A stretch of DNA of 64,000 nt. Origin: Clostridium intestinale DSM 6191. GTDB taxonomy: Bacteria; Bacillota; Clostridia; Clostridiales; Clostridiaceae. The notes below the pieces were generated by a model. The model made no database searches and had not been told where the DNA came from. It saw nothing but the letters and a program-made list of their open reading frames with translations. The number at the start of each line of letters is the position of its first letter. The stretch's first letter is position 1. The position numbers and the translations under genes were made by a program. Shown here in pieces: positions 1 to 9,921 of this stretch. Location of the stretch: contig NZ_FQXU01000006.1 of assembly GCF_900130055.1 (NCBI RefSeq), positions 302,851-366,850 on the forward strand, read 5' to 3'.

Positions 1-1237
<1,237 letters not shown>

Positions 1238-1269
1238 AGAAATATAGAATATTATAGTTTATAAATTTA

Positions 1270-1311
1270 CCCTACTAAATTAATGGCATTGATTAGTAGG
1301 GTTATATATTT
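1270..1311 (+). terminator. Terminator after the collagen-like gene
   Basis: CCCTACTAA (1270-1278) pairs with TTAGTAGGG (1293-1301), followed by an AT-rich TTATATATTT tract 33 bases after the stop codon. Confidence 0.7.
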
Positions 1312-1428
1312 ATAAGAATAAAAAAATCATTTAGAGATAAAATTTATATTTTTTCAGCTATACTTTTCTTATAATGTAAAATCGTTTTAGAATTTCCACT
1401 AAAAAATTAAAAAAATATAACACTTTTG

Positions 1429-1463
1429 TTGACATATATAATATATTATTGTACATTTATAAT
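1429..1463 (+). promoter_or_regulatory. Candidate promoter of the lysine-riboswitch operon
   Basis: TTGACA at 1429-1434. A TACATT lies 17 bases downstream (1452-1457) and a better TATAAT at 1458-1463 has a longer gap. It sits about 25-55 bases ahead of the riboswitch. The -35 is clear; the choice of -10 is uncertain. Confidence 0.5.
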
Positions 1464-1483
1464 GTAATTTAATAAACCTCACT

Positions 1484-1670
1484 TTTAATGGTGGGGTAGA
1501 GGCGCGATATTTATTAGTCTTTAGAAGAGTTTGAGAAGCAATGATGCTATAGAGAAGGAAATATCGCCGAAGTAAATAATAATCTCATTATTATTTGCTG
1601 GGTCTGTAGTTAAGAGCTGCAGGACTGTCTCAATAAGCCACCCAGTTTATTGAGTTGTGCTATCTCATTT
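1484..1670 (+). promoter_or_regulatory. Lysine riboswitch (L-box) aptamer
   Basis: The leader carries the conserved L-box blocks in order: GGTAGAGGCGCGA (from ~1494), AGAGAAGGAAATATCGCCGAAG (from ~1551), a hairpin whose arm ends in TTATTTGCTGGGTCTG (from ~1590), AGGACTGTC (1621-1629) and TGCTATCTCA (from ~1657), which closes P1. Spacing and order match the Bacillus lysC leader. A rho-independent terminator follows at 1713-1740, so lysine should cause premature termination. This identifies the downstream ABC transporter as lysine-controlled. Confidence 0.93.
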
Positions 1671-1712
1671 AGGGAAAAGTGGAGGGAAACTAGTAGCAAC
1701 TATGTTTATTGC

Positions 1713-1740
1713 GATCTGAGTTCAGCTCAGATCTTTTTTT
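1713..1740 (+). terminator. Riboswitch expression-platform terminator
   Basis: GATCTGAG (1713-1720) pairs with CTCAGATC (1726-1733), followed by seven T. It lies between the lysine aptamer and the first gene, so it is expected to form when lysine is bound. Confidence 0.88.
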
Positions 1741-1788
1741 ATAACTTAAAAAGATAATATAAGCTAAAAATATGAGGGGGAACAAAAA

Positions 1789-2616
1789 ATGAAAAAATTA
1801 TCATTAATAGTAACAGCTGTTTTATCAGCAACACTTTTACTTACAGGATGTGGCTCAAAGGCTTCTGATACATCAAAAACTGAAGATACTTTTAAAGTTG
1901 GAATGGAAGCTGGGTACGCTCCTTTTAACTGGACTCAAAAGGATGATTCTAATGGTGGAGTTAAAATTGATGGGGCTGCAGAATATGCAGGAGGCTATGA
2001 TGTAGAAATAGCTAAAAAGATTGCTGAAGATTTAGGTAAAAAGTTAGTTATAGTTAAAACAGAATGGGATGGATTAATACCAGCACTAGAATCTGGAAAG
2101 ATAGATGCAGTTATAGCAGGTATGTCTCCAACAGCAGAACGTAAAGAAACAATAGACTTTTCAGATAATTACTATAAATCAGAGTTAGTTATGGTAGTTA
2201 AGAAAGGTGGAAAATATAATGGAGCTACTTCGTTAAAAGATTTTAGTGGAGCTAAAGTAACTGCACAATTAAATACTTTTCACTATTCTGTTATAGATCA
2301 AATAGCTGGAGTTCAAAAACAAACAGCTATGGATAATTTCTCGGCTATGAGAGTTGCTCTTGAGTCAGGTGTAATTGATGCATATGTTTCAGAACGTCCA
2401 GAAGGAATTAGTGCTGAATCTAATAGCAATAATTTTAAGATGATAGAGCTTAAGGATGGATTTAAGGCATCTGAAGAAGATGTTGCAATAGCAGTAGGAG
2501 TGAAAAAAGGCAGTGATTTAACAGCTAAGATTAATTCTACATTATCAAAAATTTCTGAATCAGATCGTAAGACTATAATGGATAATGCTATAAAAAACCA
2601 ACCTGCTGCTGAATAA
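1789..2616 (+). CDS. Amino-acid (probably lysine) ABC transporter substrate-binding lipoprotein
   Basis: 275 residues. A signal peptide ends in the lipobox LLTGC, giving a lipidated Cys21. The rest is a family-3 solute-binding protein (PBPb fold), with typical stretches such as GMEAGYAPFNW, GYDVEIAKKIAEDLG and WDGLIPALESGKIDAVIAGM. It captures substrate outside the membrane for the permease and ATPase downstream. The family covers many polar amino acids. The lysine call is inferred from the riboswitch directly upstream, not from binding-site residues. The start has a strong GAGGGGG site. A hairpin after the gene could keep its transcript more abundant than that of the permease, as is usual for binding proteins. 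Confidence 0.9.
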   Translation: MKKLSLIVTAVLSATLLLTGCGSKASDTSKTEDTFKVGMEAGYAPFNWTQKDDSNGGVKIDGAAEYAGGYDVEIAKKIAEDLGKKLVIVKTEWDGLIPALESGKIDAVIAGMSPTAERKETIDFSDNYYKSELVMVVKKGGKYNGATSLKDFSGAKVTAQLNTFHYSVIDQIAGVQKQTAMDNFSAMRVALESGVIDAYVSERPEGISAESNSNNFKMIELKDGFKASEEDVAIAVGVKKGSDLTAKINSTLSKISESDRKTIMDNAIKNQPAAE

Positions 2617-2635
2617 TAGCAAGGTATGTATAAAG

Positions 2636-2664
2636 CCGAGTGTATTTAAATAACATTCGGTTTT
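2636..2664 (+). terminator. Weak terminator/attenuator between binding protein and permease genes
   Basis: CCGAGTGT (2636-2643) pairs with ACATTCGG (2653-2660), including one G-T pair, followed by only four T. It probably terminates partially or protects the 3' end of the upstream message. Confidence 0.55.
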
Positions 2665-2667
2665 GTC

Positions 2668-2786
2668 AAGTGAAACTTGATTCAGATGGGGTTTTATCCC
2701 CAGCTGAATTTTAGTTGAACCTATCTAGAGTCGTGCCAATGTTATCTCCCACCAGAGGTATTACAGTGGCTAGACGTCAGATAAAT
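2668..2786 (+). other. Structured, non-coding intergenic element (possible IS200/IS605-derived remnant)
   Basis: The 185-base gap between two ABC operon genes is unusually structured. A bulged hairpin, TTCAG-at-GGGG / CCCC-ag-CTGAA, occupies 2681-2708. It is followed by a GC-richer stretch (2715-2775) with CCAC/GTGG arms at ~2751-2774 and possible closing arms ATCT-GTC / GAC-AGAT. There is no ORF and no obvious function in the ABC operon. Bulged terminal hairpins of this kind resemble IS200/IS605 ends or their transposase-less derivatives. I know this only by general resemblance, so it is a tentative call; a small RNA or mRNA-processing structure is the alternative. Confidence 0.3.
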
Positions 2787-2801
2787 TAAAGGAGTGAAAA
2801 A

Positions 2802-3569
2802 ATGACTTTTGAGGATATTGTAAAAATCTTTTCAAATAACTGGCCTATGTTTTTACGTGGAGCTGGTATGACTTTATTAATTTCTATTATTGGTACAATC
2901 TTAGGATCTATTATAGGATTGTTAGTAGGAATGGTTAGAACTATTCCTGTACCTGAAAGAGGTATAAAAAAGGCAGTTCTAAAAATTATTAATGCTATCT
3001 TATCTATTTACATAGAAGTATTCCGTGGAACCCCTATGATAGTACAAGCTATGGTAATTTATTATGGATCAGCTTTAGCTTTTGGGATAGATATGAATAG
3101 AATATATGCAGGTATATTTATAGTATCTATAAATACAGGAGCGTACATGTCAGAAATTGTCCGTGGAGGAATAGTTTCTATTGATAAGGGACAGTTTGAA
3201 GCAGCACATGCTATAGGTATGAGCCATGTTCAAACTATGCTTAACGTAGTATTACCACAGGTTATTAGAAATATATTACCAGCTACAGGTAATGAGTTTG
3301 TTATAAATATAAAGGATACATCTGTTCTTAGTGTAATATCTGTAACAGAGTTATTTTTCCAAGCAAAATCTGTAGCAGGAATTAATTATAAGTTTTTTGC
3401 AACGTTTTTTATTGCTAGTGTTATGTATTTTATAATGACCTTTGCAGTAACAAGAATACTAAGATTTATCGAGAGAAAAATAGATGGTCCGGACAACTAT
3501 ATTATGTATGCAAACCAAATGCAAGTTGAAACACCAGAAGATATGTTACGCAGAAACCAAAATAATTAG
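2802..3569 (+). CDS. Amino-acid ABC transporter permease (HisM/GlnP type)
   Basis: 255 residues with about five hydrophobic spans (near 22-45, 66-92, 102-120, 150-190, 200-220). It has the permease EAA loop at residues 133-151 (QFEAAHAIGMSHVQTMLNVV), which docks on the ATPase, and the family motif FRGTPMIVQ near residue 74. It is a single permease and probably homodimerises. It lies between the lipoprotein and ATPase genes in the riboswitch-controlled operon, so it is expected to carry lysine into the cell. An AAAGGAG site precedes the ATG. Confidence 0.9.
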   Translation: MTFEDIVKIFSNNWPMFLRGAGMTLLISIIGTILGSIIGLLVGMVRTIPVPERGIKKAVLKIINAILSIYIEVFRGTPMIVQAMVIYYGSALAFGIDMNRIYAGIFIVSINTGAYMSEIVRGGIVSIDKGQFEAAHAIGMSHVQTMLNVVLPQVIRNILPATGNEFVINIKDTSVLSVISVTELFFQAKSVAGINYKFFATFFIASVMYFIMTFAVTRILRFIERKIDGPDNYIMYANQMQVETPEDMLRRNQNN

Positions 3570-3599
3570 GTTAAGGATTTAAGGACAAAGGAGATAAGT

Positions 3600-4334
3600 A
3601 TGGAAAAAATAATTGATATTAAACATTTAAATAAATCCTTTGGAACTCATGAAGTTTTAAAAGATATTGATTTTTCAGTAAATAAAGGAGAAGTTGTTTG
3701 TATCATAGGATCATCGGGTTCAGGTAAGTCTACTCTTCTTCGCTGCGTTAACCTTTTGGAGAAACCAAGTGGTGGTGAGATAATATATAAAGGAAAAGAT
3801 ATTTTACATGATGAACATGATACACGTGCATATCGTACAAAGCTAGGTATGGTATTTCAACAGTTTAATCTATTTAACAATCATGATGTTCTAAGTAACT
3901 GTACTGTAGGACAAATGAAGGTTTTAAAAAGAAGTAAAGAAGAGGCTGAGAAAGTTGCCATGAAGTATTTACAAGTTGTAGGTATGGAACGTTTTATAAA
4001 TGCAAAACCAAGACAATTATCTGGTGGACAAAAACAGAGAGTTGCTATTGCTAGAGCTCTTTCTATGGAGCCAGATGTTATACTGTTTGATGAACCAACA
4101 TCAGCTCTTGATCCAGAAATGGTAGGCGAAGTTCTAAAGGTTATGAAAGAACTTGCAGAATCAGGACTTACTATGATGGTAGTAACTCATGAAATGGGAT
4201 TTGCTAAAGAGGTATCTGATCGTGTAGTGTTTATGGATAAAGGCGTTATAGCAGAAGAAGGTCTACCAGAAGAAATATTTAATAATCCAAAACAAGAACG
4301 TACTAGAGAGTTCTTAAAAAGGACTTTAAATTAA
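3600..4334 (+). CDS. Amino-acid ABC transporter ATP-binding protein (GlnQ/HisP type)
   Basis: 244 residues, full length for the family. Walker [10 protein letters not shown] is at residues 37-45, the Q-loop lies in MVFQQFNLF, the signature LSGGQ is at 140-144, Walker B ILFDEP at 161-166, and the switch His lies in VVTHEMGF. It powers the permease encoded just upstream. It is the last gene of the lysine-riboswitch operon; a strong terminator follows 8 bases after the stop. Confidence 0.92.
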   Translation: MEKIIDIKHLNKSFGTHEVLKDIDFSVNKGEVVCIIGSSGSGKSTLLRCVNLLEKPSGGEIIYKGKDILHDEHDTRAYRTKLGMVFQQFNLFNNHDVLSNCTVGQMKVLKRSKEEAEKVAMKYLQVVGMERFINAKPRQLSGGQKQRVAIARALSMEPDVILFDEPTSALDPEMVGEVLKVMKELAESGLTMMVVTHEMGFAKEVSDRVVFMDKGVIAEEGLPEEIFNNPKQERTREFLKRTLN

Positions 4335-4341
4335 TAAACTA

Positions 4342-4372
4342 AACCCTTGAATTTCAAGGGTTTTATTTTTTT
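4342..4372 (+). terminator. Terminator of the lysine ABC operon
   Basis: AACCCTTGAA (4342-4351) pairs with TTCAAGGGTT (4353-4362), followed by TTATTTTTTT. The stem is strong, with a one-base nominal loop. Confidence 0.9.
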
Positions 4373-4450
4373 ATACACCTATGTAAATCTATGTCTTAAA
4401 AGGTAATAAAAATTTAAACATTAGTTCATAATTGAAAATGATTACTAATG

Positions 4451-4479
4451 TTGACAGGTTTCTTCAAAAGTTGTTTAAT
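4451..4479 (+). promoter_or_regulatory. Sigma-A promoter of the YhgE/Pip gene
   Basis: TTGACA (4451-4456), 17 bases, TTTAAT (4474-4479). The predicted transcription start falls inside the palindrome at 4482-4499. Confidence 0.75.
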
Positions 4480-4481
4480 TG

Positions 4482-4499
4482 AAACTGACCAGTCGGTTT
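4482..4499 (+). promoter_or_regulatory. TetR-family-like operator
   Basis: AAACTGACCAGTCGGTTT is an 18-base palindrome of the form AAACnGACnnGTCnGTTT. Its GACCAGTCGGT core resembles sites bound by TetR/AcrR repressors. It lies three bases after the -10, an ideal position for repression. No TetR-type gene lies in this window. Confidence 0.65.
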
Positions 4500-4521
4500 A
4501 TGAATAAAAGGAGGAAGGAAC

Positions 4522-6618
4522 ATGAATAAAACTAATAAATTTAATGCTAAAAAATCTGTTATAGGAATTTTAATTATATCTGTAATTGCTGTAACACTTA
4601 TACCTATGCTATATTCCTCTATTTATTTAAGCGCATTTTGGGATGTCTATGGTAAATTAGATAATGTGCCTGTAGCGTTTGTAAGTATGGATAAGCCTAT
4701 AGTAAAAGATAATAAGAAGTATAATATAGGACAAGACTTACAAGACAACCTAAAAGATAATAAAAAGGTTCAGTGGAATTTTGTAAATTATGATGATGCA
4801 AAGGCTGGGGTTGAGGGGAATAAATATTATGCAATGATAGTCATACCAGAGGATTTTTCCCAAAAGATTGCAGACTCAAAAGATGGTGTTTTTAATAAAC
4901 CTGAGATAATTTATGAAGCTAACAAAGGGCGAAACTATATATTCTCACAAATATCTGAAAAAGTAGCAACAAGTATAAAATCAGAAATAGCAGAAAATAT
5001 ACAAGAGGAAACTTCAAAAGCACTTGTTGATAATTTGTATGATATTAAAAAGTCATTAGGAGATGCTAGTGATGGGGCTAATAAACTTCAAGATGGAACT
5101 CAACAACTTTACGATGGAAGTAAGGATTTATCAAATGGACTAATTAAAGCATCCAACGGATCAGGAGAACTACAAAAGGGACTAAAAGATGCTGCAAAGG
5201 GTGAAAGCCAGGTTTATAATGGAATAAACTCTTTAAGTATTGGTTTAAACCAGCTTAAAGAAGGATTAACTCAAAAAAATGATAAAGTAGATCAACTTGT
5301 AGTTGGAGCAAAGGGAGTTTCTGATGGAGCTAATGCTATTTATGGTAAAGCTAGTGATGCAAATATTAAGCTATCTCAAAACTTAAATAGTGCAGCTGCT
5401 GGAATTAAGGATGTATCGAGTTATATAAATACTTCAGATGCTTTAATAGCATCAGTTTTAGAAACTTATAAGACAACCGGAAATTTAGATGTTGCAACTC
5501 TTATGAAGGCTCAGGCTATTTTAGATGGTGTTAAAAGTAAGGATATAAGTAGTAATATAGCATATCCATTGAGTCAATCAGCTAATTCACTACAGCCTTT
5601 AGTGGATGGACTAGGTACACTTAAAGGTGGAGCAAAACAAGTGGCTGATGGTACTTCTGAACTTGTAAAAGGTATTGAAGCAAGTCAAATACAGGCAGCA
5701 GTAGGCGTAGATCAATTAATTGCCGGGACAAGTTCATTAAAAGATGGAAGTGGACAAATACTACAGGGATTAAATACTGCTGCTGATAAAACAGGAGAAT
5801 TAAGTAGTGGATTATCACAACTAAGTAATGGTGCAAATACTTTAAACTCTGGTTTAAATGATGCAAATGAAGGAAGTAAAGAATTAAAAAATGGTCTAAA
5901 TAGTGGATACACAGATATGACTAATAATTTAAAATTTACATCAGATAATATGGCCGACTTTGTAAAGGAGCCAGTAGTATTAAATGAAAATACTATAAAT
6001 AACGTAGAATATTATGGTGAAGGATTAGCTCCTTATTTTGTATCATTATCTTTATGGTTAGGAGCAATGTTTATTAACCTTTTATTATCACTTGTTAAGA
6101 AATTTGATTTAATAAAAGGAAAGTTCTTTAACAGCTTTTTAGGAAAGTTTGTATTAGGTACAGTAATAGCTGTTGTTCAAGCTTTATTAGTAAGCGTAGT
6201 GCTTACTAATGGATTAAATATACACACAGTATCCATGACAACTTTCTTCATAACAAATATGTTTATATCTGTTGTATACTTTAGTGTGATGTATGGAGCT
6301 TCACATGCTATAGGAATTGTGGCAACACCAATAATGTTTATTATATTCCTATTGCAGTTAGCTTCATCAGGAGGAACTTTCCCAATAGAAACAGCACCAA
6401 CTTTCTTTAAAATAATAAACGAATATATACCTATGACTTATGCTGTATCTATACTAAGAATGGTAACTAGTGGAATAAATTCTGTAGTGTTTAATAAGGA
6501 TGTATTTATACTACTAATATTTATGTTAGCATTTTTATGTGGAGGTCTAGTTATAAGAGCTATTATTAATATTTCACAAAAAGAGAAAAAAAGTAATGAA
6601 AATTTAAAAGCAGCTTAA
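4522..6618 (+). CDS. YhgE/Pip-domain membrane protein (ABC-2-like exporter family)
   Basis: 698 residues. There is one N-terminal membrane span (about 13-36), then a YhgE/Pip N-terminal domain (VPVAFVSMDKP, YAMIVIPEDFS). A long extracellular region of Gly/Asn-spaced helical repeats follows (LQDGTQQLYDGSKDLSNG and many similar units, ~180-470), then about five or six membrane spans at the C-terminus (~500-690) as in ABC-2 permeases. Relatives include Bacillus YhgE, the Lactococcus phage-infection protein Pip, and EsaA-like secretion components. No ATPase gene is adjacent. The preceding promoter with a TetR-like operator suggests it is induced, perhaps by membrane-active compounds. Transport substrate is unknown. 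Confidence 0.85.
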   Translation: MNKTNKFNAKKSVIGILIISVIAVTLIPMLYSSIYLSAFWDVYGKLDNVPVAFVSMDKPIVKDNKKYNIGQDLQDNLKDNKKVQWNFVNYDDAKAGVEGNKYYAMIVIPEDFSQKIADSKDGVFNKPEIIYEANKGRNYIFSQISEKVATSIKSEIAENIQEETSKALVDNLYDIKKSLGDASDGANKLQDGTQQLYDGSKDLSNGLIKASNGSGELQKGLKDAAKGESQVYNGINSLSIGLNQLKEGLTQKNDKVDQLVVGAKGVSDGANAIYGKASDANIKLSQNLNSAAAGIKDVSSYINTSDALIASVLETYKTTGNLDVATLMKAQAILDGVKSKDISSNIAYPLSQSANSLQPLVDGLGTLKGGAKQVADGTSELVKGIEASQIQAAVGVDQLIAGTSSLKDGSGQILQGLNTAADKTGELSSGLSQLSNGANTLNSGLNDANEGSKELKNGLNSGYTDMTNNLKFTSDNMADFVKEPVVLNENTINNVEYYGEGLAPYFVSLSLWLGAMFINLLLSLVKKFDLIKGKFFNSFLGKFVLGTVIAVVQALLVSVVLTNGLNIHTVSMTTFFITNMFISVVYFSVMYGASHAIGIVATPIMFIIFLLQLASSGGTFPIETAPTFFKIINEYIPMTYAVSILRMVTSGINSVVFNKDVFILLIFMLAFLCGGLVIRAIINISQKEKKSNENLKAA

Positions 6619-6623
6619 GAGAT

Positions 6624-6660
6624 AATTCTCCTTTAGGGTAAAATCTAGAGGGGAATTTTT
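6624..6660 (+). terminator. Terminator after the YhgE/Pip gene
   Basis: AATTCTCCTTTA (6624-6635) pairs with TAGAGGGGAATT (6646-6657), including two G-T pairs, followed by a run of T. Confidence 0.8.
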
Positions 6661-6670
6661 GTTTGTCAAT

Positions 6671-6699
6671 TTGACGTACAGTAATAGGATAGGTATTAT
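6671..6699 (+). promoter_or_regulatory. Promoter of the AbrB-type transporter gene
   Basis: TTGACG (6671-6676), 17 bases, TATTAT (6694-6699). Confidence 0.7.
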
Positions 6700-6743
6700 G
6701 ATAAGGAGGTTAGTTCCATAAAATTTACAAGGGGGATATAGAT

Positions 6744-7790
6744 TTGCAGAATTTATTATTAACACTATTAGTAGCAATAGTAGGAGGAACAATAGCACTA
6801 AAATTAAAAGTTCCAGCTGGAGCAATGATAGGAGCTATGATTTCAGTAGCAATTTTTAATATAGTTTTAGGAAAGGCTTATTTCCCAGTAAATGCGAAAA
6901 TAGTTACACAGATAGCAGCAGGAGCTTTTGTTGGAGCTGGAATAACTTATAAAGATATTATAAGTCTAAAATCAATAATAAAGCCTGCGGTAATAATAAC
7001 TTTAGGTATGATATCAATAAATCTCATTATGGGATATTTAATGCATAAACTTACTGGAATTGATTTAGTTACATCTCTTTTTGCTTGTGCTCCAGGTGGA
7101 ATTGTAGATATGTCGATTATAAGTAGTGATTTAGGAGCTGATACATCCAAGGTTGCAATATTACAATTAGTTAGGCTTATGGGGGTAATGCTTATATTGC
7201 CATCCTTGTTAAAGTTGATATGTAATAAACTCGGAGTATGTATAGTAAAAGATAAAACTAAAGTTGAAAAAGAAGAAAATATGAACAATAGTAATATACA
7301 GAATCTATTTATGACATTAGCTGTAGGAGGAATTTTTGGAACAATAGGTTATCTTCTAAAAATTCCTGCTGGAGCTATGACTTTTTCTATGATATCAGTG
7401 GGAGTTTTTAATATACTTTCAAGCAGAGGATATATGCCCCTTACGCTTAGGAGAATAACTCAAATGTGTGCAGGAGCATTAATAGGGGAAAGGATGACCT
7501 TTAATGACTTAATAGGTATAGGGGACATTCTATTTCCAGCGCTTATGATACTTGTGGGAATAATAGTTACAAACTTAGCTTTAGGATTTTTAATAAGTAG
7601 AAATAGTAATTTAGAAATAACAACAGCATTATTTTCTAGTGCACCAGGTGGAATGTCAGATATGACACTAATAGCTGATGAACTTGGAGCGGATACCCCT
7701 AAGGTAGCAGTTTTACAGCTTGTTAGAGTAATAAGTGTAATAGCTTTATTTCCAATAATAATTAAGTATATAAGCGAACTCTTGACATAA
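6744..7790 (+). CDS. AbrB-family duplicated membrane transporter
   Basis: 348 residues, highly hydrophobic, built from two homologous halves joined near residue 175-185. Each half repeats KxPAGAM, a run of membrane helices, and a motif of the type GG-DM-LGAD-KVA-LQLVR (first copy ~residues 112-145, second ~297-333). This is the AbrB duplication family (PF05145), once labelled ammonia monooxygenase and now considered a transporter; substrate unknown. The start is TTG at 6744, backed by AAGGGGG 8 bases upstream; no ATG or GTG fits better. The last codons overlap the -35 of the htpG promoter. Confidence 0.85.
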   Translation: MQNLLLTLLVAIVGGTIALKLKVPAGAMIGAMISVAIFNIVLGKAYFPVNAKIVTQIAAGAFVGAGITYKDIISLKSIIKPAVIITLGMISINLIMGYLMHKLTGIDLVTSLFACAPGGIVDMSIISSDLGADTSKVAILQLVRLMGVMLILPSLLKLICNKLGVCIVKDKTKVEKEENMNNSNIQNLFMTLAVGGIFGTIGYLLKIPAGAMTFSMISVGVFNILSSRGYMPLTLRRITQMCAGALIGERMTFNDLIGIGDILFPALMILVGIIVTNLALGFLISRNSNLEITTALFSSAPGGMSDMTLIADELGADTPKVAVLQLVRVISVIALFPIIIKYISELLT

Positions 7791-7810
7791 AATTCAAAAA
7801 GTGGTATATA
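7782..7810 (+). promoter_or_regulatory. htpG promoter
   Basis: TTGACA (7782-7787), 17 bases, TATATA (7805-7810). The -35 is embedded in the last sense codons of the AbrB-type gene. Confidence 0.85.
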
Positions 7811-7821
7811 AAAAGTAGGGA

Positions 7822-7848
7822 TTAGCACTCTAGTATATAGAGTGCTAA
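7822..7848 (+). promoter_or_regulatory. CIRCE element (HrcA operator)
   Basis: TTAGCACTC (7822-7830), nine bases, GAGTGCTAA (7840-7848): a perfect match to the CIRCE consensus. It starts 12 bases after the -10 of the htpG promoter, so HrcA binding would block or stop transcription. Confidence 0.97.
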
Positions 7849-7907
7849 CAAAATTCAACTAACTACGCGTATGAAGCGTAGTTTTATAGCGAGAGGAGAG
7901 ATTTGCG

Positions 7908-9788
7908 TTGGAAACAAAACAATTTAAAGCAGAATCCAAAAGACTTTTGGACCTTATGATTAACTCTATTTATACTCATAGGGAGATATTTTTAAGGGAG
8001 CTTATTTCTAATGCTAGTGACGCCATTGATAAAATTTATTATAAGGCACTAACAGATGACTCCATAACCTTTGATAAGGATAATTACTTTATCAAGGTAA
8101 CTGCTGATAAAGAAAGCAGAACAATCACACTTACTGATACAGGTATAGGAATGACAAAGGAAGAGCTTGATGATAACCTTGGAGTTATAGCTAAAAGTGG
8201 TTCCCTAAATTTTAAAAAAGAAAATGAGCTTAAAGATGGATATGATATTATAGGTCAGTTTGGTGTTGGATTTTATTCAGCATTTTTAGTAGCTGATGAA
8301 GTTACTGTTATAAGTAAAGCCTTTGGTAGTGATGAAGCTTATAAATGGGAGTCAAAAGGGGTAGATGGATATACTATTGAACCTGCTGAAAAAGATTCTT
8401 ATGGTACAGAAATTACTCTTAAGATTAAAGAAAACTCAGAAGATGAAAACTTTGATGAATATTTAGAGGCGTATAAATTAAAATCAATAATCAAAAAATA
8501 CTCTGACTTCATTAGATACCCTATTAAGATGGATATAACAGGTAGAAAACCAAAAGAGGGTATAGAAAATGAGTTTGATGAATATATAGAAGAACAAACT
8601 ATAAATAGTATGGTTCCTATATGGAGAAAAAATAAAAATGAACTTACTAAAGAAGATTATGATAATTTCTATTCAGAAAAACATTATGGTTTTGATAAAC
8701 CTTTAAAATATATACACACTAGCGTTGATGGAGCTATAAGCTATAATGCTATATTATATATTCCTGAAAAAACACCATTTGATTTTTACACAAAAGAATA
8801 TGAAAAAGGTTTAGAATTATATTCAAATGGTGTAATGATAATGAATAAATGTGCTGATCTTTTACCTGACTATTTTAGCTTTGTGAAAGGTATAGTAGAC
8901 TCAGAAGATTTATCTCTTAATATATCAAGAGAAATTTTACAACATGATAGACAGCTTAAACTAATAGCTAAAAATATTAAGTCTAAGATAAAAGGTGAGT
9001 TAGAAAGCTTATTAAAAAATAAAAGAGAAGATTATGATAAGTTCTATGAATCTTTTGGAAGACAATTAAAGTTTGGAGTTTACAGCGATTTTGGAAGTAA
9101 TAAAGATGTTCTACAAGATTTACTAATGTTCTATTCTTCAAAAGAGAAAAAGATGGTAACTTTAGCTGAGTATGTAGGTAGAATGAAAGAGGATCAAAAA
9201 TATATTTATTATGCTGCTGGAGAATCAAAAGAAAGAATAGAAAAACTTCCACAAATAGAACTTCTATTAGATAAGGATTATGAAGTATTATATTTCACAG
9301 ATGATATAGACGAATTTGCTATAAGAATGCTTATGAACTATAAGGAAAAAGAATTTAAATCTATATCAAGTGGAGATTTAGGAATAGAATCAGAAGAAAA
9401 TAAAGAAGCTAATGAAGCAGAAGAAAAGGATAATAATGATTTATTTGAATATATGAAAACTGCTTTAGCTGGTAAAGTTAAAGATGTTAGAGCTTCAAAA
9501 AGGCTAAAAAATCATCCAGTATGTTTATCAAATGATGGTGAGCTTTCAATTGAAATGGAAAAAATATTAAACTCTATGCCTAATAATGAAAATGTTAAGG
9601 CAGACAAAGTTTTAGAAATTAATGTACATCATGATGTATTTAATTCTTTAAAGCAAGCATTTGAAAATGATAAAGATAAATTAAGTTTATTTACAGATTT
9701 ATTATATAATCAAGCTTTACTTATAGAAGGATTATCTATAAATGATCCTGTAGAGTTTACAAATAATATATGTAAGATAATGAAATAG
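7908..9788 (+). CDS. htpG: Molecular chaperone HtpG (Hsp90)
   Basis: 626 residues, normal bacterial Hsp90 length. The N-terminal GHKL ATPase domain shows [20 protein letters not shown] and [11 protein letters not shown]. The middle domain includes the conserved LNISREILQ catalytic-loop region, and the C-terminal part holds the dimerisation domain. HtpG is a cytosolic ATP-dependent chaperone for late folding and stress. The start is TTG at 7908 with GAGAGGAGAG just upstream, giving [10 protein letters not shown], which aligns with the family N-terminus. A perfect CIRCE element and consensus promoter precede it, so HrcA control is expected; the 5' leader also forms a small hairpin (AACTACGC/GCGTAGTT, 7861-7882). 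Confidence 0.97.
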   Translation: METKQFKAESKRLLDLMINSIYTHREIFLRELISNASDAIDKIYYKALTDDSITFDKDNYFIKVTADKESRTITLTDTGIGMTKEELDDNLGVIAKSGSLNFKKENELKDGYDIIGQFGVGFYSAFLVADEVTVISKAFGSDEAYKWESKGVDGYTIEPAEKDSYGTEITLKIKENSEDENFDEYLEAYKLKSIIKKYSDFIRYPIKMDITGRKPKEGIENEFDEYIEEQTINSMVPIWRKNKNELTKEDYDNFYSEKHYGFDKPLKYIHTSVDGAISYNAILYIPEKTPFDFYTKEYEKGLELYSNGVMIMNKCADLLPDYFSFVKGIVDSEDLSLNISREILQHDRQLKLIAKNIKSKIKGELESLLKNKREDYDKFYESFGRQLKFGVYSDFGSNKDVLQDLLMFYSSKEKKMVTLAEYVGRMKEDQKYIYYAAGESKERIEKLPQIELLLDKDYEVLYFTDDIDEFAIRMLMNYKEKEFKSISSGDLGIESEENKEANEAEEKDNNDLFEYMKTALAGKVKDVRASKRLKNHPVCLSNDGELSIEMEKILNSMPNNENVKADKVLEINVHHDVFNSLKQAFENDKDKLSLFTDLLYNQALLIEGLSINDPVEFTNNICKIMK

Positions 9789-9830
9789 TTAAAAAGTCCA
9801 TTGCAGAAGTGCAGTGGACTTTTTAACTTT
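9788..9830 (+). terminator. htpG terminator
   Basis: GTTAAAAAGTCCATTGC pairs with GCAGTGGACTTTTTAAC (9788-9826, one mismatch). The T-run is part of the 3' arm. Confidence 0.85.
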
Positions 9831-9845
9831 AATTTAATAGGAGCA

Positions 9846-9874
9846 TTGACAATATACTAAGGTACCTTTATAAT
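9846..9874 (+). promoter_or_regulatory. Consensus promoter of the MarR gene
   Basis: TTGACA (9846-9851), exactly 17 bases, TATAAT (9869-9874). It is a perfect sigma-A consensus, as strong as any in the window. Confidence 0.9.
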
Positions 9875-9898
9875 AAAATAAAAGAAGGTACCTTAGTA
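9855..9898 (+). promoter_or_regulatory. Paired operators for the MarR-family regulator
   Basis: TACTAAGGTACCTT (9855-9868) fills the spacer between -35 and -10. Its inverted copy AAGGTACCTTAGTA (9885-9898) lies at the transcription start. Each copy holds the perfect palindrome AAGGTACCTT. The layout fits autorepression by the MarR protein encoded next. Confidence 0.8.
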
Positions 9899-9921
9899 TG
9901 TTTGTTAAAGGAGATAAAAGC

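Noticed and set aside
1302-1428. Additional gene between the collagen-like gene and the riboswitch
   Set aside because: The stretch is plain AT-rich DNA with no ORF with a ribosome site.
9898-9921. Upstream ATG for the MarR gene
   Set aside because: It overlaps the operator and start-site region; the ATG at 9922 has a proper AAAGGAG site.
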